Assembly (NCBI RefSeq): GCF_000761245.1
Contig: NZ_AWOR01000037.1
Span: 110,946 to 174,945 of the forward strand
DNA from: Comamonas testosteroni
GTDB lineage: Bacteria > Pseudomonadota > Gammaproteobacteria > Burkholderiales > Burkholderiaceae_C
Direction of reading: 5' to 3'
DNA length: 64,000 bases
The position numbers and the translations under genes are program-made. Positions 57,420 to 64,000 of the stretch are shown in pieces. The notes under the pieces were generated by a model. It made no database searches and was not told the DNA's origin. It saw only the letters and a program-made list of their open reading frames with translations. Positions within the stretch are counted from its first letter, which is position 1. Each line of letters opens with the position of its first letter.

Positions 57420-57785
57420 ATGAACTTCAAAGCAAAATTTCACGCCTATCGTCTCTTTGGACTGCACACATGCAGTTCGCTCTGGCCTCTCCTCTTCATT
57501 TTCACTGTTGGCTTGTTCTACGGAACCACAGCAGCTGATGTGTTCTTCGAGTCCACCAGGAGCATCCGTTATTCCGCAATCATCATCGGTTCCTTCTTCG
57601 CGTATTTCGGCTCTCCAACTTTGATTGGCTTCATCCATGCTGCCAAATTACGTCGCATGTACGGACAGGACGTGAGCGAAGCTATGACGGCAAAGTTTGC
57701 ACATCTGAAGGATGGCGATACTGTAGATTTCACACTTGCTGAAGTCATCGACGGCGTTTCTCGCGCGCGGCGCACAGCTCGATAG
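57420..57785 (+). CDS. Two-span membrane protein
   Basis: 121 aa, SD GGGAG. Membrane segments about 21-38 (LWPLLFIFTVGLFYGTTA) and 51-73 (SAIIIGSFFAYFGSPTLIGFI), then a soluble tail (FAHLKDGDTVDFTLAEVIDGVSRARRTAR). Function unknown. It is a single-gene unit between terminators. Confidence 0.62.
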   Translation: MNFKAKFHAYRLFGLHTCSSLWPLLFIFTVGLFYGTTAADVFFESTRSIRYSAIIIGSFFAYFGSPTLIGFIHAAKLRRMYGQDVSEAMTAKFAHLKDGDTVDFTLAEVIDGVSRARRTAR

Positions 57786-57880
57786 AACAAGAAATAGATC
57801 GACTTTGAGATTACCTACCGGGGGGCGCTTGAACTCAGCACCGCGTCTCAGGACTGAACAATCCAGCGCCACTTCAAGAA

Positions 57881-57904
57881 ACCTGCCAAGTGCAGGTTTT
57901 TTTT
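57881..57904 (+). terminator. Terminator
   Basis: ACCTGC-CAAGT-GCAGGT followed by eight T. Confidence 0.88.
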
Positions 57905-57946
57905 GCGCCCCGAGGCTGAGCCTGCCCGTCCTGAGCCTACTGGAGA

Positions 57947-57975
57947 GGGTTGCATTTTCTGAACTACCAGGAGAC
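57947..57975 (+). promoter_or_regulatory. GGGTTGCA repeat, copy 3
   Basis: GGGTTGCATTTTCTGAAC, again right after a terminator and about 50 nt before a gene start (58007). TAGAAG at a suitable distance could be the -10. Confidence 0.42.
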
Positions 57976-58006
57976 TAGAAGCGTACTCACTTCCTGAAAG
58001 AACTCC

Positions 58007-58513
58007 ATGGGACAAGCGAAGGCCAAGAACTCTGGCCGCTCTGTACTAACCGAGGCCATGCGCGCCAACATGCTGGGCAATGACCCTTTCAACATTGCAT
58101 ACAAGTTCCTGTATGAACAAGTCGAGCAGGTCTACACCTCCAAAGGTGGATTCCCCAATACGCTCATAGGCATGCATTTCGATAACGGTCTGCTTGATCG
58201 CCTCTACCCCACAGTCATTCGCCGCTTGGAGGATGTGCCAGGATTGCGCCATGCCATGCTGCAGTATTCCCCGATGGTGGCGCACGTCTTTGAGGCCTGG
58301 ACAGCGCCACCGGATAGGCCAGATCTTTCCCCTAGCCAACATCCTGAACGCAAGGACTGCGTGACCTTCATGCTCCACACGAGTGATCTGTGCGCAGTCG
58401 CCAGATGCATAGTTAACCCCGCTATGCGAACCATCCAGCATGACGAACTCTTTTACCCTGACAAAGTAGGCGGTCGATTGGGCCGAGATCTTCCCAACAT
58501 GATTCACCACTGA
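58007..58513 (+). CDS. Hypothetical protein
   Basis: 168 aa, soluble and mainly helical (SVLTEAMRANMLGNDPFNIAYKFLYEQVEQVY), with a Cys/His-containing C-terminal half. The first residues (MGQAKAKNSGRS) are basic. No family is recognised. Confidence 0.58.
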   Translation: MGQAKAKNSGRSVLTEAMRANMLGNDPFNIAYKFLYEQVEQVYTSKGGFPNTLIGMHFDNGLLDRLYPTVIRRLEDVPGLRHAMLQYSPMVAHVFEAWTAPPDRPDLSPSQHPERKDCVTFMLHTSDLCAVARCIVNPAMRTIQHDELFYPDKVGGRLGRDLPNMIHH

Positions 58514-58578
58514 TTTCAGCTTTGTGCTGCTTTGACGATATAGCTTTGTGCGACACCACCACAACGAAATGAGCTGAA

Positions 58579-58815
58579 ATGGAAATTGACGATAACGATT
58601 TGGTCACGCAATTCAACCTCTGGCGCGACTACGCTAACCGCGACTTCTGCTATGCAGACAGCCATCATGCAGGTGAGTTTCTGAACACGCTGCAGACAGA
58701 GTGGCGCAGGCGCTATCCATCTCGCTACGTACCTAACCCGGTAAGTCCTCGTGATGGCAGATCTAACTGTCAGATTCTGTGGAGCCAAGCTGAAGAGGCG
58801 CGCTACAACAGCTAA
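58579..58815 (+). CDS. Small hypothetical protein
   Basis: 78 aa, acidic start (MEIDDNDLVTQFNLWRDYANRDFCYADSHHAGEFL) and basic end. No SD is obvious (GAGCTGAA). It is followed by a bidirectional terminator. Confidence 0.5.
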   Translation: MEIDDNDLVTQFNLWRDYANRDFCYADSHHAGEFLNTLQTEWRRRYPSRYVPNPVSPRDGRSNCQILWSQAEEARYNS

Positions 58816-58863
58816 CGCTCTAGGTCCGAAGCCGCACCCTTAGATCTACCTGTCGCACCAATA

Positions 58864-58900
58864 CAAAAGCCCGCTGGCATGCCAAGCGGGCTTTTTCTTT
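58864..58900. terminator. Bidirectional terminator
   Basis: AAAGCCCGCT/AGCGGGCTTT with A-rich and T-rich sides, between convergent genes. Confidence 0.9.
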
Positions 58901-58914
58901 TGAGCTGGCGCGGT

Positions 58915-59178
58915 TTAGCGCGAAGTGCCAGACCCTTCTGGACAGGCCTTGGTCACAAAGCGGCCCGTGGTGTTTGTTGCCCCGATAGGCTTCAGCTCCA
59001 CCGTCAGACCATCTGGAGCTTCTGGACCTCTAAGCCCTTTCACGCTGCCATCTTCATAGAGCGCCCAGAGCACGACTGGGATCGTTGTTTTCCAGTTCTC
59101 ATTGGGATCAGGCCTGTATTCATAGCACCAGTCTCCTGCAGGCGCGATCTGAACAATCTTCGGTTGCTTGTTTTCCAT
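58915..59178 (-). CDS. Small hypothetical protein
   Basis: 87 aa: MENKQPKIVQIAPAGDWCYEYRPDPNEN, WKTTIPVVLWALYEDGSVKGL. Beta-rich, small and acidic. SD AGAAAGAC lies upstream. No family is recognised. Confidence 0.58.
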   Translation of the reverse strand: MENKQPKIVQIAPAGDWCYEYRPDPNENWKTTIPVVLWALYEDGSVKGLRGPEAPDGLTVELKPIGATNTTGRFVTKACPEGSGTSR

Positions 59179-59253
59179 AAAGGTCTTTCTGTGAGTTGGG
59201 ATTTGCTGGTTGTCGGGCCTGGTTGCCTGCTTGAGCTGGCTCTATTGTGTGGA

Positions 59254-59535
59254 TTACGATATCGCGCTCACATCGATGGCATAGACATCTACCGGATCTG
59301 GCCCGAAATGAGGGTGCGTGATAGTTTTCCGTGTGTACCCACGCCAAGGAAGCACCAGGCGGCGCTCATGGTCGTCTGCGGCGGGGTAGCCCAGGGTCAG
59401 CACGATTTGAGCGTAGGAGCGCCCCTCCAGACGCTTTGACCAGTAGGGCTTGGCCAGCCGATATTCCTCATGCTTTGAACCGTCCCGGATGGCCTCGAAA
59501 TATGCTCCTTTGAGCGATAGCGTCAGGACAGGCAA
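59254..59535 (-). CDS. ASCH-domain protein
   Basis: 93 aa. ASCH pattern: LTLSLKGAYFEAIRDGSKHEEYRLAKPYWSKRLEGRSYAQIVLTLGYPA, with the G-x-K and E-x-R residues typical of the family. ASCH domains bind RNA or modified nucleosides and often travel on mobile elements. It ends this accessory block, 18 bp from the transposon end. Confidence 0.78.
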   Translation of the reverse strand: MPVLTLSLKGAYFEAIRDGSKHEEYRLAKPYWSKRLEGRSYAQIVLTLGYPAADDHERRLVLPWRGYTRKTITHPHFGPDPVDVYAIDVSAIS

Positions 59536-59552
59536 TCGAGCTTGCGCGCCCT

Positions 59553-59590
59553 GGGGTCGTCTCAGAAAACGGAAAATAAAGCACGTTAAG
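59553..59590 (+). mobile_element. 38-bp terminal inverted repeat of a Tn3-family transposon
   Basis: GGGGTCGTCTCAGAAAACGG... continuing to GCACGTTAAG has the length and layout of Tn3/Tn21-type ends. It marks the left edge of the transposon; the other end lies beyond 64000. The adjacent 5 bp (GCCCT, 59548-59552) would be the target duplicate. Confidence 0.88.
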
Positions 59591-59628
59591 GCAAAACGGC
59601 TCCACCGTTGGGCATCAATACGGCTTTG

Positions 59629-59964
59629 TCATTGACGCTCTGTTGCGCATTCCTGGCAGAACACAACAGCAGGATCGGCGTTCAACCGTTCCGGCTCCAA
59701 ATCACTGTGACAGGCGCAGCACAGCCCATAGGTGCCAGAGTCGAGGCGGGCCAGCGCAGCTTCGACCTTGCGCTTGCGAATGGTCAGCCGCTCCCGCAAT
59801 CCTTGGGCGAGAGCCTGCTGTTGGAGGGCGTCGATACGCGACACCCTACCGACACAGGATTGATCCAGCTCGACCGGCGCGGCGGACTGTTGAGCCTGCT
59901 GGATTGCCTCAACGGTTTCCCTTTGCTCGATCAGCAGTCGAGCGCGGAACTGTTCCATGTCCAT
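59629..59964 (-). CDS. TraR/DksA-type zinc-finger regulator
   Basis: 111 aa: an N-terminal coiled coil (QFRARLLIEQRETVEAIQQA, GLRERLTIRKRKVEAALARL) and a C-terminal zinc finger CCACHSDL...VFCQEC. DksA/TraR proteins bind the RNA polymerase secondary channel and modulate promoters with ppGpp. It is part of a leftward cargo set with usp and sulP; the three may share a stress or sulfate-uptake role. Confidence 0.88.
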   Translation of the reverse strand: MDMEQFRARLLIEQRETVEAIQQAQQSAAPVELDQSCVGRVSRIDALQQQALAQGLRERLTIRKRKVEAALARLDSGTYGLCCACHSDLEPERLNADPAVVFCQECATERQ

Positions 59965-59980
59965 TGAGGCGACTCCTTCG

Positions 59981-60844
59981 CTATCGCAGTAGAAGCGTGG
60001 GGACGGTCGAGGAACGCAGCAGGTCAGCGGTCTTGCTGCCGAACATCAAAGTGCGCAGCGGCGAGTGACCGAATGCGCCCATGATGAGCATGTCGATGGA
60101 CTGCTCCTTGACCGTCTTGGCGATGATGTTTTCCGCATCGCCGGGGATCAGCGAGGCGGTCACATTGAAGCCAGAGGCCTCCAAGGTGGTCTTGGCCCAA
60201 TCAAGCTGCTTGGGTGCGTCCTGGCTTTCCTTTCCCGACATCAGCAGGGTGATTGGCAAGCCACGGAACAGCGGGCTGCCTGCGACCATTTCGACGCCAC
60301 GCCGGGTCACGGTACTACCGTCGAAGGCGATCATCACGCGCTGCGGCTCTTTGAAGCCTTCGGTCACGGTCAGGATCGGTTTGTGCAGGGACCGCACTAC
60401 CTGTTCCACATTGCGGCCCAAGTCGCGCTGTGTCGTTTCTGCGGCTTCGCCACGGCGTCCGAGTACCAGCAGGCGCACGCCGTCTTCCTGTTCGGCCAGC
60501 GTGGCTTCCAGCTCACCATGACGCTGGCGAACATCGACCAGCGCGGCACCGGCAGCGGTGGCCCGTTCGCGCAGGCGGTTCAGGAAGATGCGGCCTTGTT
60601 CACGAGCATTCTTGGTGCGGGCCTCGTCTTCTGCGGAGAGCTTGGTCAGCAGGTTTTCTTGGGCGTCGATGCCGATGGCCCCGCTGTGATCTTCGCCTGA
60701 TCCCTGCTCGGGGTGGCGGTCGATGACGTGTAGGAACTCCAGCGGCGCGTCCATGCGGCGAGCGGCCCATGCGGCGTAGTCAGCCACGTATTCGGCGAAG
60801 TGGGATTGATCCACGCAGGCCAGCACTTTGTTTTCGTTCTTCAT
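59981..60844 (-). CDS. Tandem universal stress protein
   Basis: 287 aa, two Usp domains (about 1-160 and 165-287). The second has the nucleotide-binding pattern GAFGHSPLRTLMFGSKT (about 257-273); the first has VLGRRGEA...LGRNVEQVVR, less canonical. It lies between SulP (14 nt) and the DksA-like gene, in one leftward operon. The role is general stress response by family. Confidence 0.9.
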   Translation of the reverse strand: MKNENKVLACVDQSHFAEYVADYAAWAARRMDAPLEFLHVIDRHPEQGSGEDHSGAIGIDAQENLLTKLSAEDEARTKNAREQGRIFLNRLRERATAAGAALVDVRQRHGELEATLAEQEDGVRLLVLGRRGEAAETTQRDLGRNVEQVVRSLHKPILTVTEGFKEPQRVMIAFDGSTVTRRGVEMVAGSPLFRGLPITLLMSGKESQDAPKQLDWAKTTLEASGFNVTASLIPGDAENIIAKTVKEQSIDMLIMGAFGHSPLRTLMFGSKTADLLRSSTVPTLLLR

Positions 60845-60858
60845 GATCCTGTTTCCTC

Positions 60859-62337
60859 TCAGTGGCCCATCAGCATGTCGTCGGCACCGTCTTTGTCATG
60901 CACGGCGAACTTGTCCACTAGCGTGGCGCTAGCCTCGTTCAAGCCGATGACTTCTACCTCGGTGGCTTCACGGCGGAACTTGATGACCACCTTGTCCAAG
61001 GCACTGACAGCGGTGATGTCCCAGAAGTGGGCACGGCTCACGTCAATGCGCACCTTCTCGATGACCTCCTTGTAGTCGAAGGCATTGATGAAGCGTTCCG
61101 ACGAGGCGAAGAACACCTGGCCGGTGATGGTGTAGGTGCGCACGCGGCCTTCGTCCTCAGTGCGAGAGGTGACGCGCAGAATCTGGCCCACCTTGTGCGC
61201 GAAGAAAAAGCCTGACAACAACACGCCGACCAGCACGCCCTTGGCCAAGTCGTGGGTGCCGACCGTCACCACCACGGTGGCCAGCATCACCACGCTGGAG
61301 CTTTTGGGGTGCTCGCGCAGATTGCGGATCGAGGCCCAGTTGAAGGTGCCGATGGACACCATGATCATCACCGCGACCAGTGCGGCCATCGGAATGCGGG
61401 CCACCCAGTCACCGATGAACACCACCATCAGCAGCAGGAACACGCCAGCGGCCAGCGTGGAGAGTCGGCCACGGCCGCCGGATTTCACGTTAATGACCGA
61501 CTGGCCAATCATGGCGCAACCGGCCATGCCACCGAGGAAGCCGGAGGCGATATTGGCGACACCCTGGCCCACGCATTCACGGTTCTTGTTGCTGTTGGAG
61601 TCGGTCAGATCATCGACGATGGAAGCCGTCATCATGGATTCCAGCAGGCCGACGACTGCCAAGGTGGCCGAGACAGGGAAGATGATCTTGAGCGTTTCGA
61701 GGTTCAACGGCACATCAGGCAGCAGGAACACCGGCAGGCTGTCGGGCAGCTTGCCCATGTCGCCCACGGTGCGAATGTCGAGACCGAGGAAGATCGCTAC
61801 GGCAGTCAGTACGACGATGGCGACCAGCGGCGACGGCACCGCCTTTGTGATGTAGGGGAAGCCGTAGATGATGCCCAGACCTGCCGCCGTCATGGCATAG
61901 ACATGCCACGTCACGTTGGTCAGCTCGGGCAACTGAGCCATGAAGATCAGGATGGCCAGCGCGTTGACAAAGCCCGTGATGACCGAGCGAGAGACAAAGC
62001 GCATCAATGCGCCGAGCTTGAGCCAGCCCGCGAGAATTTGCAGCACGCCGGTCAGCACGGTGGCAGCCAGCAGATATTGCAGGCCGTGGTCTTTGACCAA
62101 GGTCACCATCAGCAGCGCCATTGCACCTGTGGCCCCAGACACCATGCCAGGGCGACCACCGGCAAAGGCAATGATTGCGGCAATGCTGAATGAGGCGTAA
62201 AGGCCGACCTTGGGATCGACGCCCGCAATGATCGAGAAGGCAATCGCCTCGGGGATCAGTGCCAGCGCGACGACGATGCCCGCTAGTAGGTCGTTTCGGA
62301 CATTGGAAAGCCAGTCCTGGCGTAAGGATTTCATCAT
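60859..62337 (-). CDS. SulP-family anion transporter with STAS domain
   Basis: 492 aa from the ATG at 62337 (62334 also possible; frames further upstream lack an SD). Ten or more membrane segments with SulP signatures ([74 protein letters not shown]) and a C-terminal STAS domain ([28 protein letters not shown]). It likely imports sulfate or bicarbonate. First gene of the cargo operon. Confidence 0.93.
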   Translation of the reverse strand: MMKSLRQDWLSNVRNDLLAGIVVALALIPEAIAFSIIAGVDPKVGLYASFSIAAIIAFAGGRPGMVSGATGAMALLMVTLVKDHGLQYLLAATVLTGVLQILAGWLKLGALMRFVSRSVITGFVNALAILIFMAQLPELTNVTWHVYAMTAAGLGIIYGFPYITKAVPSPLVAIVVLTAVAIFLGLDIRTVGDMGKLPDSLPVFLLPDVPLNLETLKIIFPVSATLAVVGLLESMMTASIVDDLTDSNSNKNRECVGQGVANIASGFLGGMAGCAMIGQSVINVKSGGRGRLSTLAAGVFLLLMVVFIGDWVARIPMAALVAVMIMVSIGTFNWASIRNLREHPKSSSVVMLATVVVTVGTHDLAKGVLVGVLLSGFFFAHKVGQILRVTSRTEDEGRVRTYTITGQVFFASSERFINAFDYKEVIEKVRIDVSRAHFWDITAVSALDKVVIKFRREATEVEVIGLNEASATLVDKFAVHDKDGADDMLMGH

Positions 62338-62748
62338 TCTTCTATTCCGTTGTGGTTGCCAGCCAGTGGTGGCAGTTGGGGCGAGCGCAAGCGCGTCTTC
62401 CCGGCCAGCGGAATAGAGAACGAACCCCGAGTGATCCGGGGCCAGCAAGACGCAGTGAATCGGACGTGCAGCCTCGTGCGAGCGTGGTGAGTGGTTGAAG
62501 CTGGCTCGCAGCGAGAAAGAGGCTTACACGGGTAGGAACTCCGATAGTTGGCTTGCTGATTTTTTGGAAGGGGTATTTTACCTTCTTTGCGGCGGCGCAG
62601 CAATAATAATGTCAGTCTGAGCTATACCCTAATCTGGCGTCAATGATTGCTCCCGAAATCCGTCAGGATAGAGTGAGTTTTGATATTTGTTGACACGATC
62701 AACAAAGGGTCATAGATTCTTTTCTGACATTTTGCACGGGAGAGCATC
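62338..62748. other. Intergenic region with putative res site
   Basis: The 411 bp between sulP and tnpR. The last ~120 bp hold imperfect repeats with TGTCA/GTCAG half-sites and the inverted repeat TTTGTTGA-N5-TCAACAAA (62686-62706), as expected for the resolvase-binding res site and the tnpR/tnpA promoter. Confidence 0.55.
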
Positions 62749-63306
62749 TTGAAGGGACAACGGATCGGGTACGTCCGGGTCAGCAGCTTCGATCAGAACC
62801 CGGAACGCCAGCTTGAGCAGACACAGGTGGACAAGGTGTTCACCGACAAGGCATCGGGCAAGGACATCCAGCGCCCAGAACTGGAAGCCCTGCTGGCCTT
62901 CGCCCGCGAGGGCGACACGGTGGTGGTGCATAGCATGGATCGTCTGGCGCGCAACCTCGATGACCTACGCCGTATGGTGCAGACGCTCACCAAGCGCGGG
63001 GTACGGATCGAATTCGTCAAGGAGTGCTTGACCTTCACCGGCGAGGACTCGCCGATGGCGAATCTGATGTTGTCGGTGATGGGCGCGTTCGCCGAGTTCG
63101 AGCGCGCCTTAATCCGTGAGCGGCAACGCGAGGGCATTGCGTTGGCCAAGCAGCGGGGCGCGTATCGTGGACGCAAGAAAGCACTGTCCCCTGAGCGCGC
63201 CTCCGAATTGCGTCATCGCGCCGAGGCTGGCGAACAGAAATCGAAGCTGGCCCGTGAGTTCGGCGTCAGTCGGGAAACCCTGTACCAATACCTGAAAGAT
63301 GCCTGA
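62749..63306 (+). CDS. tnpR: TnpR, serine resolvase
   Basis: 185 aa from a TTG start with SD GGGAGAG. The catalytic N-terminal domain has IGYVRVSSFDQN (Ser nucleophile near residue 12), GDTVVVHSMDRLARNLDDL and GAFAEFERALIRERQREGI; the C-terminal helix-turn-helix is SKLAREFGVSRETLYQYL. It resolves cointegrates at res. It ends just before tnpA. Confidence 0.95.
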   Translation: MKGQRIGYVRVSSFDQNPERQLEQTQVDKVFTDKASGKDIQRPELEALLAFAREGDTVVVHSMDRLARNLDDLRRMVQTLTKRGVRIEFVKECLTFTGEDSPMANLMLSVMGAFAEFERALIRERQREGIALAKQRGAYRGRKKALSPERASELRHRAEAGEQKSKLAREFGVSRETLYQYLKDA

Positions 63307-63308
63307 CG

Positions 63309-64000
63309 ATGCCCCGCCGATCGATCCTGTCCGCCGCCGAGCGCGAAAGCCTGTTGGCGTTGCCGGACACCAAGGACGACCTGATCCGACATTACACATT
63401 CAGCGATACCGACTTCGCCATCATCCGGCAGCGGCGCGGCCCGGCCAACCGCCTGGGCTTCGCCGTGCAGCTTTGCTACCTGCGCTTTCCTGGCGTCATT
63501 CTTGGTGTCGATGAGGCGCCGTTTCCGCCCTTGCTGAAACTGGTCGCCGACCAGCTCAAGGTCGGCATTGAAAGCTGGGGCGAGTACGGGCAGCGGGAGC
63601 AGACCCGGCGCGAGCATCTGGTCGAACTGCAAACGGTATTCGGCTTCCAGCCCTTCACCATGAGCCACTACCGGCAGGCCGTCCACACGCTGACCGAGCT
63701 GGCCATGCAAACCGACAAGGGTATTGTGCTGGCCAGCGCCTTGGTCGAACATCTACGGCGGCAGTCGATCATTCTGCCCGCGCTCAACGCTATCGAGCGG
63801 GCGAGCGCCGAGGCGATCACCCGCGCCAACCGGCGCATCTACGATTCCTTGGCCGAACCGCTGTCGGACGCACATCGCCGCCGTCTCGACGACTTGCTCA
63901 AGCGCCGGGACAACGGCAAGACGACCTGGCTGGCCTGGCTACGCCAGTCACCGGTCAAGCCGAACTCGCGGCACATGCTCGAACACATCGAACGCCTCAA
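63309..64000 (+). CDS. tnpA: TnpA, Tn3-family transposase (5' part)
   Basis: At least 230 aa; it continues beyond the window. The N-terminus MPRRSILSAAERESLLALP, then IRHYTFSDTDFAIIRQRRG, RLGFAVQLCYLRFPG and ESWGEYGQREQTRREHL, is the typical start of Tn3-family DDE transposases. The catalytic DDE residues lie outside the window. It starts 3 nt after tnpR. Confidence 0.95.
   Translation, partial: MPRRSILSAAERESLLALPDTKDDLIRHYTFSDTDFAIIRQRRGPANRLGFAVQLCYLRFPGVILGVDEAPFPPLLKLVADQLKVGIESWGEYGQREQTRREHLVELQTVFGFQPFTMSHYRQAVHTLTELAMQTDKGIVLASALVEHLRRQSIILPALNAIERASAEAITRANRRIYDSLAEPLSDAHRRRLDDLLKRRDNGKTTWLAWLRQSPVKPNSRHMLEHIERL

Larger units (their letters stand above)
59553..64000 (+). mobile_element. 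Tn3-family transposon, partial
   Basis: GC-richer than the rest of the window. Cargo (DksA-like, Usp, SulP) is leftward, next to the inverted repeat; the tnpR-tnpA block is rightward. The window ends inside tnpA. Confidence 0.88.

Noticed and set aside
1..64000. tRNA, rRNA, replication initiator and iteron-type origin
   Set aside because: None could be recognised; the replication region is presumably outside the window.

Overview
The window is part of a large conjugative plasmid (or a related integrative element). The host is most likely a betaproteobacterium of the Comamonas/Delftia type. This rests on two small H-NS-like proteins of the betaproteobacterial type, on moderate GC, and on a GC-richer Tn3-family transposon at the right end. 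There are no rRNA, tRNA or housekeeping genes, and no replication initiator is visible.

Layout. (1) 1-9.7 kb: an F-type (MPF_F) type IV secretion operon, dsbC-traC-trbI-trhF-(trbC::traW)-EAL-traU-traN, mostly with ATGA-type overlaps. An EAL-domain (c-di-GMP phosphodiesterase-like) gene sits between traW and traU. (2) 9.7-11.4 kb: two leftward genes, a lipoprotein and an AcaB/PFL_4669-like protein. (3) 11.6-28.4 kb: a rightward DNA-processing module with a MoxR/CobS-like ATPase, SSB, Bet recombinase, YqaJ exonuclease, DUF3150 protein, CobT-like VWA protein, two methyltransferase-like proteins, H-NS-like protein, Toprim primase and several small unknowns. (4) 28.5-33.3 kb: a second H-NS-like protein, tyrosine recombinase, KfrA and a UvrD-like helicase. 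(5) 33.5-39.4 kb: traF-traH-traG. (6) 40.3-42.1 kb: lytic transglycosylase plus a FlhD-like/FlhC-like activator pair. (7) 42.2-45.2 kb: thermonuclease, ParM/ParR-like partition genes, a candidate oriT region and a MobI-like protein. (8) 45.2-59.5 kb: accessory genes with several toxin or defence-type folds (RES, PD-(D/E)xK, DUF2971, HEPN-like, DUF262, ADP-ribosyltransferase-like, ASCH). (9) 59.55 kb to the end: one end of a Tn3-family transposon with dksA-like, uspA and sulP cargo, then tnpR and a truncated tnpA.

The order traN - ssb/bet/exo/cobS/cobT - traF/H/G - transglycosylase - FlhDC-like activator - parM/mobI is the plan of SXT/R391 ICEs and IncC plasmids, here in a diverged relative.

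The most unusual feature is non-coding. In the 11.6-26.6 kb module, 14 start codons are preceded by a two-hairpin leader of about 55-60 nt. The first hairpin has the form CCC-N-GGGG...CCCC-N-GGG. The second ends at the start codon and buries the Shine-Dalgarno sequence. Stem sequences differ between copies while the pairing is kept, so the structure itself appears conserved. Two further repeated signals overlie this. One is a ~55-bp structured element (4 copies) with core TGARGTARCTGGCYTCC. The other is a 13-bp inverted repeat GCCC-N5-GGGC at promoters, followed after 33-34 nt by a TANNNT -10 in five of the reading directions examined; it is a candidate binding site for the FlhDC-like activator.
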